Origin: Hyphomicrobiales bacterium
GTDB taxonomy: Bacteria; Pseudomonadota; Alphaproteobacteria; Rhizobiales; Rhizobiaceae
DNA: 64,000 nt
Reading direction: 5' to 3'
Assembly (NCBI GenBank): GCA_900470155.1
Contig: UBZT01000002.1
Coordinates: 124,001-188,000, forward strand
Below, piece by piece: positions 8,286 to 16,849 of the stretch (positions are counted from its first letter, which is position 1; every line of letters begins with the position of its first letter). Position numbers and translations under genes: made by a program. Below the pieces are notes generated by a model that saw nothing but the letters and a program-made list of their open reading frames with translations, did not search any database and had not been told where the DNA came from.

Positions 8286-9779
8286 TCAAGCAATCAATGC
8301 ACCGTCGGCGGCGACCGCGCTCGGAAAGAATATCGCCCGGCTCGGATCGAAGCCATAGTCGTTCTCGAAGGTCGTGGCGTCGACTGCAATCTGCGCCACG
8401 GAATCGAGAATGAACCGCACTTTTTCGTCCGGCAGAAGAACGCTGAAATTCAAGCGCACGAAACCGGGCTTTCTGATCTCGTCGCCCGAGAGGATCGCCT
8501 GCCTGATTTCCTCTGACTGATCATCGTCGATCGACAGCAGCCGATGGACGTATGGCCCGGCACAGGCACAGCCGCCGCGCGCCTGAATCCCGAACCGGTC
8601 GCTCAGCATTCGCGTGATCAGCTGCTGGTGAACGTAACCACCCTTCCCGTCCTTCACCCGGAAGGAAAATATCGGCAACCGGTTTGGTTCAAGGAGCCCG
8701 AGGATCTCCAGATTGGGAATGTCCCTCCAGGCGCGAAATGCCCGCTGCGCAAGCTCGCGATTGCGTGCGGCCATCTGATCGGCACCAATCGCATCCTTCA
8801 CAATGAATGCAAGGGAGGCCCTGATGTCACCCACGACATTCGGTGTGCCAGCCTCTTCACGGGACTCGATATTGTCGCTGTAGTCGTGTGTGTACGGCGA
8901 AACAAACTTCACCGTCCCTCCGCCTGGCCAAGATGGCTTGCTGGTCGTCACCGCATCGCGACGCAGGATCAGGAGACCGGATGCGCCCGGACCGCCTATG
9001 AATTTGTGCGGCGAGACGACGATCGCATCGATTTCAGCATCCGAGGAGGGCGACATCGAAATCGGCACATACGGACCAGCACCCGCATAGTCCCATATCA
9101 TCTTGGCGCCGGCCGCTTTCACCATCCTGGTGATCTTTGCGACATCGCTGGTGATGCCGGTAATGTTGGATGCCGCAGAAAGCGTGCAGATCGTCAGGTC
9201 CGGCGCATCCTGGCGCAGGGCTGCCTCGAGCAGTCCAAGGTCGGGCCCGCCGGAAGAATGTTCTGCGATTTCGACGACCTCGGCGCCACTTTCGCGCCAG
9301 GGCAGGATATTGGAATGATGCTCGTAGGGGCCGATGATGACGCGGACCCGCTCGCCTGCAGTAACAGAGCCGGTGACACCAAAGAGCGCAACGAGACGAT
9401 TGATCCCCGACGTTGCGCCGGAACCGGTAAAGATCACCGCATGTTCGCGAGTGGCACCGCAGAACTCACCGATCAGCGCTCGCGCTTCCCGTCGCATGCG
9501 GGTCATCGCTCCGCCGCAGTAAGAGGCCTCTGTATGGCTGTTGGCGTAGTAAGGCAGCACGTTCTCAAGGACAAATCGCTCAATCTGATGCAATGCCCGG
9601 CCGGACGCCACATAGTCGGCATAGACCAAGGGTTTTTCGCCATAGGGTCCGGTCACCCTGGCCTTGGAGCCGACCAAGCCATCCCGAAGGACCGCAATCG
9701 TGTCCCCTTCGCCAAGCGTCCGACGGAATTCTGACAGCGGAGTCTCGATCGGCTTGATAGCTTGAAATTGGGCGTCCAC
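8286..9779 (-). CDS. Class V aminotransferase-fold PLP enzyme (cysteine desulfurase-like)
   Basis: 497 residues from a GTG at 9779, chosen because AAGGAG lies 6 bases upstream; the frame is open to an ATG at 9842 without a ribosome site. Fold-type I PLP features: FTGSGATSGINRLV (118-131) for phosphate binding, HHSNILPW (154-161), WDYAGAGP (229-236) with the ring-stacking Asp, and the Schiff-base lysine in SPHKFIGG (Lys259). GGCACAGPY near the C-terminal third corresponds to the loop that carries the active Cys in cysteine desulfurases, though this subgroup is usually annotated only as class V aminotransferase. The substrate is unknown. It is divergent from an Lrp-type regulator that may control it. 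Confidence 0.8.
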   Translation of the reverse strand: MDAQFQAIKPIETPLSEFRRTLGEGDTIAVLRDGLVGSKARVTGPYGEKPLVYADYVASGRALHQIERFVLENVLPYYANSHTEASYCGGAMTRMRREARALIGEFCGATREHAVIFTGSGATSGINRLVALFGVTGSVTAGERVRVIIGPYEHHSNILPWRESGAEVVEIAEHSSGGPDLGLLEAALRQDAPDLTICTLSAASNITGITSDVAKITRMVKAAGAKMIWDYAGAGPYVPISMSPSSDAEIDAIVVSPHKFIGGPGASGLLILRRDAVTTSKPSWPGGGTVKFVSPYTHDYSDNIESREEAGTPNVVGDIRASLAFIVKDAIGADQMAARNRELAQRAFRAWRDIPNLEILGLLEPNRLPIFSFRVKDGKGGYVHQQLITRMLSDRFGIQARGGCACAGPYVHRLLSIDDDQSEEIRQAILSGDEIRKPGFVRLNFSVLLPDEKVRFILDSVAQIAVDATTFENDYGFDPSRAIFFPSAVAADGALIA

Positions 9780-9877
9780 GTCATTCTCCTTGCGGCACAT
9801 GTTGACGAAGATTATATTCTGCCTCAGCCGGAAAGACCTCACCTATTTTTTGCCTTCTTTCATCAGGACCGTGTCAT

Positions 9878-10360
9878 ATGATCGCTGATAGTGCCAAAAT
9901 CGACGATTTTGATATGAAGATTTTGACGGCGATGCAAATCGATGCTGGCCTCTCTCAACGAGACCTGGCCGAAAAGGTCGGCATGTCGCAAAATGCCTGC
10001 TGGCGGCGGTTGCAACGTCTTCATTCACTCGGGCTGATACGGGGTTCCCACAGCGAGATCGACCTGCAGGCACTGGGACTCGATCTCACCGTTTTCGTGA
10101 TGATCCGCACGCGTCACCATTCTCGGGAATGGAGCGAGCAGTTTCGGGCTCATGTCGAAAAACTGCCAGAGGTCATTGATTTTTACCGCATTGGCGGTGA
10201 GTGGGATTACCTGATCAAGGTCGTAACCAAGGGAATGTCGGGCTATGACGCCTTCTATCAAAAACTGATCACCGACTTCGACCTTGCGACCGTTACGGGC
10301 TTCTTCTCAATGGAGGCGATCATCAACAACCGCCCGGTCGACCTTGGCAAACTGCGTTGA
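9878..10360 (+). CDS. Lrp/AsnC-family transcriptional regulator
   Basis: 160 residues. The N-terminal helix-turn-helix (LSQRDLAEKVGMSQNACWRR, about 24-43) is followed by an AsnC/RAM effector domain (about 70-150) with the typical GEWDYLIKVV strand. Lrp-type proteins sense amino acids and often control the adjacent divergent gene, here the class V PLP enzyme 98 bases away. No ligand can be assigned. Confidence 0.9.
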   Translation: MIADSAKIDDFDMKILTAMQIDAGLSQRDLAEKVGMSQNACWRRLQRLHSLGLIRGSHSEIDLQALGLDLTVFVMIRTRHHSREWSEQFRAHVEKLPEVIDFYRIGGEWDYLIKVVTKGMSGYDAFYQKLITDFDLATVTGFFSMEAIINNRPVDLGKLR

Positions 10361-10445
10361 TGGACCTCGCGACCGCCTGATACCGCTGTCCAGGATCATC
10401 GCTTCGCGCCGCAGTCCTCGCCCGGCGGACACTCCCGACCCGGTG

Positions 10446-12239
10446 CTAAGAACGACGGCAGAAAATCTTGACGGATATCGGGGCAAGCGATCCTGCAGCA
10501 CATTGTTGGCCTTCCTGCCATATGCAGTTGTCTGGACCATCATCCAACGGGACAATCGTTCGGGACAGGTTGGCACGCATGTGTAAAACCATATCCCCGA
10601 GTACCCAGTCTATGAAGACACAGCCGTCCGGTGCATCAGAAACGGTTCCCGAATAGTGTTCCGTTGCCGCCAGATGAGGAACAATCATGTCTCGGCGCAC
10701 GGCCAAAAGTGCTTGCAGCCAGGACGACCATTCCAGTGCCTTCTCGGTTTCGGACTGTGACCAGTCGAGTTTCGAATCCAGGAATGTCGACAGTGCGTGC
10801 GGATCCGGCATGTCGCTTGCCGATGCACCTTGCGGATATCCGCCAAAATTTTCCGCCTGCTGCGGTCTGTCGTTTCGGATGGCTTCTGCCACCTCGCCAC
10901 GATAGTCCGCAAAATAGTGAAAAGGTCCACTTTCCCTGTAGCAGTCGCCCATGAACAGAAGCGGGACCTGCGGGGAAAGCAAGAGCATGCTGGTGAGGAC
11001 GCGATGCAGCGTTTCATCAATGCTTGTATGCAACCGATCACCCAGAGCGCGGTTTCCCACCTGATCGTGGTTTTGCAGAAAATGTACGAAGGCAGTCGGG
11101 GCAAGACAGGCGCTGGGAGGCAGGAATTCGCTGACGATGGGTTCGCCGGGCTCCAGATATCCTTCAGACAAGATTTTGCGCAGTTTGTCGAAAGGCGCGT
11201 GCTTGAACTCTTCGTAAAGACCCGTGTCTTCGCCCGTCGCAATCACATGCACGACATGATGGAAACTGTCGTTCCAATCCGCGACAAACAATTCTTGTGA
11301 CAGAAGATCGGTACCATTCGGAGGATTTTCAGTGATCAGATGAATGTGGCGATCCGCCAGCACCCCACGAACGGTTGTGGATAGTTCCTCAAGGATATGG
11401 GTGCTGCTCGGATCCTTGATTTCATTCACGGCGTCAAACCGCAATCCATCAAGCCGGAACTCCTCCAGCCAGTAGAGGGCATTGTCCACGAAAAACCGCC
11501 TGACCGGCTCGCGATCGAACGCGATTTCCGCACCCCATGGGTTGCTCTTGCCCTCACGGAAGAACTCCGGCGCATACCGGCTGAGAAAATTCCCTTCCGG
11601 GCCGAAGTGGTTGTAGACCACGTCGAGAAAGACCATCAGGCCAAGACCATGTGCCGTATCGATGAAGGCCTTGAAATCATCCGGCGTGCCGTAGGCATTG
11701 TGAGGCGCATAGTGCAATACGCCGTCATAACCCCAGCCTCGTTGTCCCGGGAAATGGGCGACCGGCATGACTTCGATGGCTGTAAAACCGAGATCGGCAA
11801 GGCGTTCCAATTTGCTCGTGGCTGCCTGGAACGTGCCTTCCGGCGTGAATGTGCCTATGTGAATCTCATAGACAACGGTCTCGTGCCACGGGCGGCCACG
11901 CCAAAGCGAATTTTTCCAGCGATATAGATGCGGATCTGGCAATAGCGACAGCCCGGAAACCTCTGAAACCTGCTGGCGAGACGCTGGATCGGCGACGATC
12001 GTGCCATCACCCAGAACGAAGGCATATGGCTCGTCGAACGGCTGTCGATCGATCACGACCTCGAACCAGCCGTCGTCGGATCGCATCATCGCGTGATCAT
12101 CCGAAAGGCGAAGCGCAACGTGCTGTTCATTCGGCGCCCACAGCCGGAAGCGTGTACTGGTTCCGATGAAATCCGGTCCCCATGTCGAAGCAACCTTCGC
12201 CCGTAACTTGCGGGACTTGATCGCGAACGTATCGTGCAT
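10446..12239 (-). CDS. treZ: Malto-oligosyltrehalose trehalohydrolase (TreZ)
   Basis: 597 residues. The ATG at 12239 begins the protein (MHDTFAIKSRK...); the open frame continues another 76 codons upstream into treY and is not used. An N-terminal CBM48-like domain (FRLWAPNEQHVALRL) precedes a GH13 barrel: FLDVVYNHFGPEG, nucleophile region GLRFDAVNEI, acid region LITENPPN and transition-state Asp in FLQNHDQVGN. TreZ releases free trehalose from the maltooligosyl-trehalose made by TreY. It follows treY after 67 bases on the same strand. Confidence 0.93.
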   Translation of the reverse strand: MHDTFAIKSRKLRAKVASTWGPDFIGTSTRFRLWAPNEQHVALRLSDDHAMMRSDDGWFEVVIDRQPFDEPYAFVLGDGTIVADPASRQQVSEVSGLSLLPDPHLYRWKNSLWRGRPWHETVVYEIHIGTFTPEGTFQAATSKLERLADLGFTAIEVMPVAHFPGQRGWGYDGVLHYAPHNAYGTPDDFKAFIDTAHGLGLMVFLDVVYNHFGPEGNFLSRYAPEFFREGKSNPWGAEIAFDREPVRRFFVDNALYWLEEFRLDGLRFDAVNEIKDPSSTHILEELSTTVRGVLADRHIHLITENPPNGTDLLSQELFVADWNDSFHHVVHVIATGEDTGLYEEFKHAPFDKLRKILSEGYLEPGEPIVSEFLPPSACLAPTAFVHFLQNHDQVGNRALGDRLHTSIDETLHRVLTSMLLLSPQVPLLFMGDCYRESGPFHYFADYRGEVAEAIRNDRPQQAENFGGYPQGASASDMPDPHALSTFLDSKLDWSQSETEKALEWSSWLQALLAVRRDMIVPHLAATEHYSGTVSDAPDGCVFIDWVLGDMVLHMRANLSRTIVPLDDGPDNCIWQEGQQCAAGSLAPISVKIFCRRS

Positions 12240-12306
12240 AGCGCAGTAATTCCTTTGATTTACACGTTCTAGCGGCGCTGGGCCTAAGGCTTCGTCACAT
12301 CTCATG

Positions 12307-14790
12307 TCACGCTGTTGTCGTCGCAAGGAGAGCCACGGGCAGTTTGAATAGCTCTGAAACGGGCAGGTCCTCGCAGGCATGTGTTGTGCCATCCAACGCA
12401 TTTCGCAAAACCCCTGAGGAGAGAGAGGAAAGGCGCACTGTCGTGCCCCCCCAGAACGAGGCGTCAACCTTCATCGTGGCCTGGTTGACGGCACCAAATA
12501 CCTGCAGGGGAGCGATGGCGACGACCAGATCATTTGCGTGACGCCGGGCAAAGGCGAGCACATGATCGCGCTTTTGCCCCTCCACCGAGACAGCTATGTA
12601 TTCGCCCCGCTCGAACAGCGTCGGCTTCTGCCGTCTCAGCCACAGGCCGCGTTTGATCAGATCAAGCTTGGTTGAGGCGAGGCTTTCCGTGTCCTGCAAA
12701 TTTACCGCAGCACCGGCCCATGGCCGACGATTGTCGGGATCGACCAGCGACTGGTCGAGGCCCTCTGCGCCCTGGTAGAAGTCGGGAATGCCCGGCGCGA
12801 CCAGTTTGACCAGGGTCTGCACGAGGCTGTTCACATTGCCACTCGCAACAAACGGCCGAGAGAAAGCGATAAAGTCGTTCACAAAGGCCATGTTTTCCGG
12901 CGACAGAACACCTTCGGCAAAGTGCTGAACGGCCTTCTCGTAGCTCTGGTCCGGAGCACTCCAGTTCGTATGCAGCTTCGCTTCCCGGACCGCTTTCAGT
13001 GCGTAGGCACTAAAGCGTTCGCGAAGAACCGGGAGATCACCGATGTCGACACGCGACGGGATGATACCGAGTAGCGCCTGGTAGAGCATCCATTCCAGAT
13101 TGAGATCCGGAACCATGCCCGTGGGTGGGTGTGAAACCAGAGCGGCGTTGCTCAGTCGCCACCGGGGCAATGCCGTCATCCAGTCATCGACGCCCTCGCT
13201 GATCGCATAGAGGCGGGCGCGCGCATCCTCGCCGCGTTTGGTATCATGGGTCGACGTGGAGGACATGCCAAGTGGCTGTTCACGCATTCGGCGCTGCATA
13301 TGCCGATGGAATCCGGCAATTCCCATGGGCTCGGCAATGGGATCGCCGCCCACTTCGTTGGCAGCCAGCAGACAATTGTATCGATAGAAGAAGGTGTCTT
13401 CCATCGCCTTTGCCATGACAGGGCCTGCGACCTGCTGAAACCGCCGCCTGAATTCGGTCGGATCCCGTGTCGGATCGGCTTGTCCGCGCAGGACATTGAC
13501 CACAGCATCAAGGGCGGTTTGATCCAGAACGTGTTCCCGCGCAACAAGTGCCGCGCGATCGAGGACGTGGTCTTCCGCGGTCGTCAAAGCCTTGGTCGTA
13601 TTGTAAAGCCTGTAGACCGGGAATGCGACCAGCAATTCCCGGATCGAAGCGGCTATCGACTGCAAATCGATGCCGGGCAGCAGGCCTGCGGCAAGTTTTA
13701 CCAGCCGATCCACCTCGCCTGCAAAATTGACTGTCACCATCTGGAGTTTGGCCTGACGCAGCCCGGCTCCGGGATCTGCCAGATCAGGAACCAGGATACT
13801 GTAGTGCTGCTTCAGCTGCGCGACACCTTGCCTGCTGGTGAATATGTCACTGATGGCACTGATGAATTCGTAGCCCGTGGTGCCCTCGACAGGCCAGTCT
13901 GACGCAAGCGCCTCATCACGGGCGAGAATTTTCTCGACGTAAATCGGCACTTTGCTGCCGACTGCGCGACGCAGGCATTCAAGGTAACCTTTCGGATCGG
14001 CCAATCCGTCAACGTGGTCGATGCGCAACCCGTCGACCTGGCCTGACCTGACCAGTTCAAGAACCAAGGCATGCATTGCGTCGAACACCATTGGGTCTTC
14101 GACGCGAACGCCGACGAGACCGGTGACCTCGAAAAAACGGCGATAGGACAAGTGTTTCGACGCGGTGGTCCAGGCCACAAGCTGCCAGTGTTGGAGGCGA
14201 TGTAACGCGCTCAGTTTTTCGGGTTGGCTCACAAATTTCCCGGGCTCACCACCGACTTCCTCCAGCTGCGCATCCAGCCAGTCGAGGCTTTCTGCGGACA
14301 GAGGATAGAGTGAATCTCCAAATTGAAGCCGAAAGGCCTCACCTCGGTCACGAACCAGATTGAACTTGCCACGGGCGACCGTGTCATCGAACGCGAGCTC
14401 CAGATGGGGCAACGTCAGCGGCTCTGCCCAATCGATGTCAAAATGGGAAGCGTAACGGCTGCTTTCCCCGTTCGCCAGGACGTCGTGCCACCACGGATTG
14501 TCCAGGGAAGCGGCCATGTGATTGGGAACGATGTCAAGGATCAGCCCCATTCCATGTGCCTTTAAATGGCGACTGAAATCATCGAAACCAGCGCGCGCAC
14601 CCAGCGATGGGTCGATCTCATTTGCGTTGGTGACGTCGTATCCGTGGGTAGAACCTTGCGCAGCCGTGAAGATCGGGGAAGCGTAGATATGGCTGATTCC
14701 GAGACCCTGTAGATACGGCAGCTGTTCAATAGCCCGTTCAAAGGTCATGCCGTTGCGGAACTGAATGCGATAACTTGCGACCAGTTGCAT
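12307..14790 (-). CDS. treY: Malto-oligosyltrehalose synthase (TreY)
   Basis: 827 residues from the ATG at 14790, which has GAGGA 5 bases upstream. This is a GH13 enzyme of the TreY family: SYRIQFRNGMTFERA at the start, GISHIYASPIF, DIVPNHMAA, GLRIDHVDGLADP (catalytic Asp), then VEKIL (catalytic Glu) and STHDTKRGEDAR (third acid). It isomerises the terminal alpha-1,4 bond of maltodextrin or glycogen to an alpha-1,1 bond. With treZ it makes trehalose as an osmo- and desiccation protectant. No glycogen-debranching gene is adjacent. The upstream small gene with a general-stress promoter may drive transcription of this pair. Confidence 0.93.
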   Translation of the reverse strand: MQLVASYRIQFRNGMTFERAIEQLPYLQGLGISHIYASPIFTAAQGSTHGYDVTNANEIDPSLGARAGFDDFSRHLKAHGMGLILDIVPNHMAASLDNPWWHDVLANGESSRYASHFDIDWAEPLTLPHLELAFDDTVARGKFNLVRDRGEAFRLQFGDSLYPLSAESLDWLDAQLEEVGGEPGKFVSQPEKLSALHRLQHWQLVAWTTASKHLSYRRFFEVTGLVGVRVEDPMVFDAMHALVLELVRSGQVDGLRIDHVDGLADPKGYLECLRRAVGSKVPIYVEKILARDEALASDWPVEGTTGYEFISAISDIFTSRQGVAQLKQHYSILVPDLADPGAGLRQAKLQMVTVNFAGEVDRLVKLAAGLLPGIDLQSIAASIRELLVAFPVYRLYNTTKALTTAEDHVLDRAALVAREHVLDQTALDAVVNVLRGQADPTRDPTEFRRRFQQVAGPVMAKAMEDTFFYRYNCLLAANEVGGDPIAEPMGIAGFHRHMQRRMREQPLGMSSTSTHDTKRGEDARARLYAISEGVDDWMTALPRWRLSNAALVSHPPTGMVPDLNLEWMLYQALLGIIPSRVDIGDLPVLRERFSAYALKAVREAKLHTNWSAPDQSYEKAVQHFAEGVLSPENMAFVNDFIAFSRPFVASGNVNSLVQTLVKLVAPGIPDFYQGAEGLDQSLVDPDNRRPWAGAAVNLQDTESLASTKLDLIKRGLWLRRQKPTLFERGEYIAVSVEGQKRDHVLAFARRHANDLVVAIAPLQVFGAVNQATMKVDASFWGGTTVRLSSLSSGVLRNALDGTTHACEDLPVSELFKLPVALLATTTA

Positions 14791-14951
14791 ATTTCCTCGC
14801 ATATCGGACGCAGGAAAATGCCAGGCAGCAATCATGCCCAGGCAAAATCCATCAAAACGGAGCGGATGAGCGACGCGGCAATATACGCGCGCAGCAAGTG
14901 GCGAGTGCCTTCAGAGGCAGCTTGTCCTTTGACAACACGATGGCCATGACC

Positions 14952-15143
14952 CTAGTAGGTCCGGAACCGCTGTTCCCTGCGCGTATTGTGGCGCAACTCC
15001 GCAGCGGTCGCGAAGGCGCCAAAAAGAGCCACAAGCCGAGCTTGTTCGATCGCGTTGACGCCAACCCGTTTGCAGTAATCCTGAACGGACCAAACCTCGG
15101 TTGAACTGTCCGTGTCGAATTCGTGGGGCGTTCGCTTTTCCAC
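14952..15143 (-). CDS. Small protein of unknown function, predicted general-stress gene
   Basis: 63 residues from a GTG at 15143 with AAGAGG 6 bases upstream. It contains a compact helical segment VQDYCKRVGVNAIEQARLVA followed by AELRHNTRREQRFR, giving a basic C-terminus; no known domain was recognised. The case for a real gene rests on the start signals and on a textbook EcfG-type promoter (15176-15200) placed to give a leader of about 25 bases. The gene ends 161 bases before treY on the same strand, so the two may share a transcript. Function is not known. Confidence 0.6.
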   Translation of the reverse strand: MEKRTPHEFDTDSSTEVWSVQDYCKRVGVNAIEQARLVALFGAFATAAELRHNTRREQRFRTY

Positions 15144-15175
15144 TGCAACCTCTTATGAACGTGTGATCAACGCCA

Positions 15176-15200
15176 AACGCTCGGAGGGAGCAACAGTTCC
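15176..15200 (-). promoter_or_regulatory. EcfG/RpoE2-type general stress promoter
   Basis: On the minus strand GGAAC, 16 bases, then CGTT: an exact match to the alphaproteobacterial extracytoplasmic general-stress sigma consensus. The predicted start of transcription near 15168 lies about 25 bases upstream of the GTG of the small gene. Confidence 0.7.
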
Positions 15201-15368
15201 AATCCCCCATGCGGTATACGCACAGAAATTCGCTGACAAGAAGAGCCTGGGGCCATACAAGTCAAGCTTCGTTCTGGAACTTTCCCGGCGAGATTGACTT
15301 TACACGTTTGGCCGCAATATCGCGGGAACCGATTGCGCCGGGTTGATGGCGTACAGCGGGCGCAAAAT

Positions 15369-15887
15369 ATGAAATATGAAACGTCAGTGTCTTTGACGGT
15401 CAACGGCAAAGACTGTGAAATTGAGGTCGACAACCGTACAAGCTTGCTGGATGCACTGCGGGAGCATTTGCACCTTACGGGCACCAAGAAAGGCTGCGAC
15501 CATGGCCAGTGTGGTGCCTGTACCGTCTTGGTGGAGGGTCGCCGCATCAATGCCTGTCTGAGCCTGGCTGTCATGCATGCCGGCGATGAGATCCAGACAA
15601 TCGAAGGCCTGGGCGAGCCGGGCAACCTGCATCCCATGCAGGCTGCATTTATCCAGCGGGACGGTTTCCAGTGTGGATACTGTACGCCGGGGCAGATCTG
15701 TTCGTCGATCGCCGTCCTGGAAGAGATCAAGGCCAATATTCCAAGCCATGTCACCGGCGACCTTGCTGCGCCAGGCAGTGTCACCGCTGCCGAAATCCGC
15801 GAGCGCATGAGTGGCAATATATGCCGATGCGGAGCCTATTCGAACATTGTCGATGCCATCATGGACGTTGCCGGAGCAGAAGCATGA
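15369..15887 (+). CDS. Aldehyde oxidoreductase, 2Fe-2S subunit (PaoA-like)
   Basis: 172 residues. Two [2Fe-2S] clusters are fully liganded: plant-ferredoxin type Cys43, Cys48, Cys51, Cys63 ([12 protein letters not shown]) and the alpha-helical type Cys102, Cys105, Cys152, Cys154 (QCGYCTPGQ and [11 protein letters not shown]). This is the small iron-sulfur subunit of xanthine oxidase-family enzymes and passes electrons from the Mo centre to FAD. E. coli PaoA is exported by Tat; here no leader is seen from the ATG used, and an upstream in-frame extension to 15294 has none either, so the complex may be cytoplasmic. The stop overlaps the next gene by 4 bases. Confidence 0.9.
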   Translation: MKYETSVSLTVNGKDCEIEVDNRTSLLDALREHLHLTGTKKGCDHGQCGACTVLVEGRRINACLSLAVMHAGDEIQTIEGLGEPGNLHPMQAAFIQRDGFQCGYCTPGQICSSIAVLEEIKANIPSHVTGDLAAPGSVTAAEIRERMSGNICRCGAYSNIVDAIMDVAGAEA

Positions 15888-16849
15888 GAGCGTTTACCTA
15901 CGAGCGCGCGTCCACGGTGGACGCGGCAGTCAAGACTGCTGCGTCGAACCCGAATGCCCGATTTATCGCCGGCGGGACGAACCTGCTGGATCTGATGAAG
16001 CTGGAGATCGAAACCCCGACGCATCTCATCGACGTCAATGGACTTTCCCTGGACAAGATCGAGGTGACATCGGATGGCGGACTTCGCGTCGGTGCTTTGG
16101 TGCGCAACACGGATCTTGCCGCCCATCATGTGGTACGGCGTGACTACGGCTTGCTCTCTCGAGCTCTGCTATCCGGAGCGTCTGGCCAGTTGCGCAACAA
16201 GGCAACCACCGCCGGCAACCTTCTGCAGCGCACGCGCTGTCCTTATTTCTACGACTCTAATCAGCCGTGCAACAAGCGGTTGCCCGGTAGCGGCTGTTCG
16301 GCGATCGGTGGCTATTCTCGTCAGCACGCCGTCATCGGCGCAAGCAATGCCTGCATAGCCACGCATCCCAGCGACATGGCGATCGCATTGCGCGCGCTGG
16401 ATGCCGTGGTCGAGACGGTCAAGGGGGATGGGGCTACGCGCTCGATACCCCTCGCGGATTTTCATCGTCTCCCCGGCGATACGCCGCATATCGAAACCGT
16501 CTTGGAGCAAGGTGAGTTTATTATGGCCGTTGTCTTGCCACCACCGATCGGCGGAAAACACATCTACCGGAAGGTACGCGACAGGGCATCCTACGCTTTC
16601 GCGCTCGTGTCGATCGGAGCAGTCATCCAACCGGATGGAACAGGTCGCTTCGCCGTAGGCGGCGTGGCCCATAAGCCCTGGCGGATCGAGGCTGCCGAGA
16701 ATGAACTGCCCGGCGGTGCAAAGGCTGCGTTCGCGGCCGCCTTCGCAGACGCGCGCCCAACGGAGCAAAATCGCTTTAAACTCGATCTGGTGGAACGAAC
16801 GCTTGGTTCGGTGGTCGCAGAAGCGGGAGGACTGAACAATGAAATTTGA
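15884..16849 (+). CDS. Aldehyde oxidoreductase, FAD subunit with extra 4Fe-4S motif (PaoB-like)
   Basis: 321 residues beginning in the ATGA overlap with the 2Fe-2S subunit. The FAD-binding fold has [11 protein letters not shown] (29-39) and [15 protein letters not shown]. Cys119, Cys129, Cys138 and Cys157 (RCPYF, PCNKR, GCSAI, ACIAT) match the spacing of the additional [4Fe-4S] cluster found in the PaoB type of FAD subunit, which separates this enzyme from ordinary xanthine dehydrogenases. It takes electrons from the iron-sulfur subunit. Its stop overlaps the large subunit start by 11 bases. Confidence 0.9.
   Translation: MRAFTYERASTVDAAVKTAASNPNARFIAGGTNLLDLMKLEIETPTHLIDVNGLSLDKIEVTSDGGLRVGALVRNTDLAAHHVVRRDYGLLSRALLSGASGQLRNKATTAGNLLQRTRCPYFYDSNQPCNKRLPGSGCSAIGGYSRQHAVIGASNACIATHPSDMAIALRALDAVVETVKGDGATRSIPLADFHRLPGDTPHIETVLEQGEFIMAVVLPPPIGGKHIYRKVRDRASYAFALVSIGAVIQPDGTGRFAVGGVAHKPWRIEAAENELPGGAKAAFAAAFADARPTEQNRFKLDLVERTLGSVVAEAGGLNNEI

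Noticed and set aside
8544..9734. Plus-strand frame of 396 codons opposite the class V PLP enzyme
   Set aside because: It is antisense to a gene with clear PLP-enzyme motifs and encodes a His/Arg/Asp-rich text typical of shadow frames.
12240..12467. N-terminal extension of treZ by 76 codons
   Set aside because: It lies largely over the 3' end of treY, is rich in Cys/Trp/Arg and has no family similarity; the ATG at 12239 matches the known TreZ start region.
15276..15300. GGAAC-N18-TT before the aldehyde oxidoreductase as a general-stress promoter
   Set aside because: The -10 part reads ACTT rather than CGTT, two bases off, and the leader would be long. Too weak beside the two better sites.
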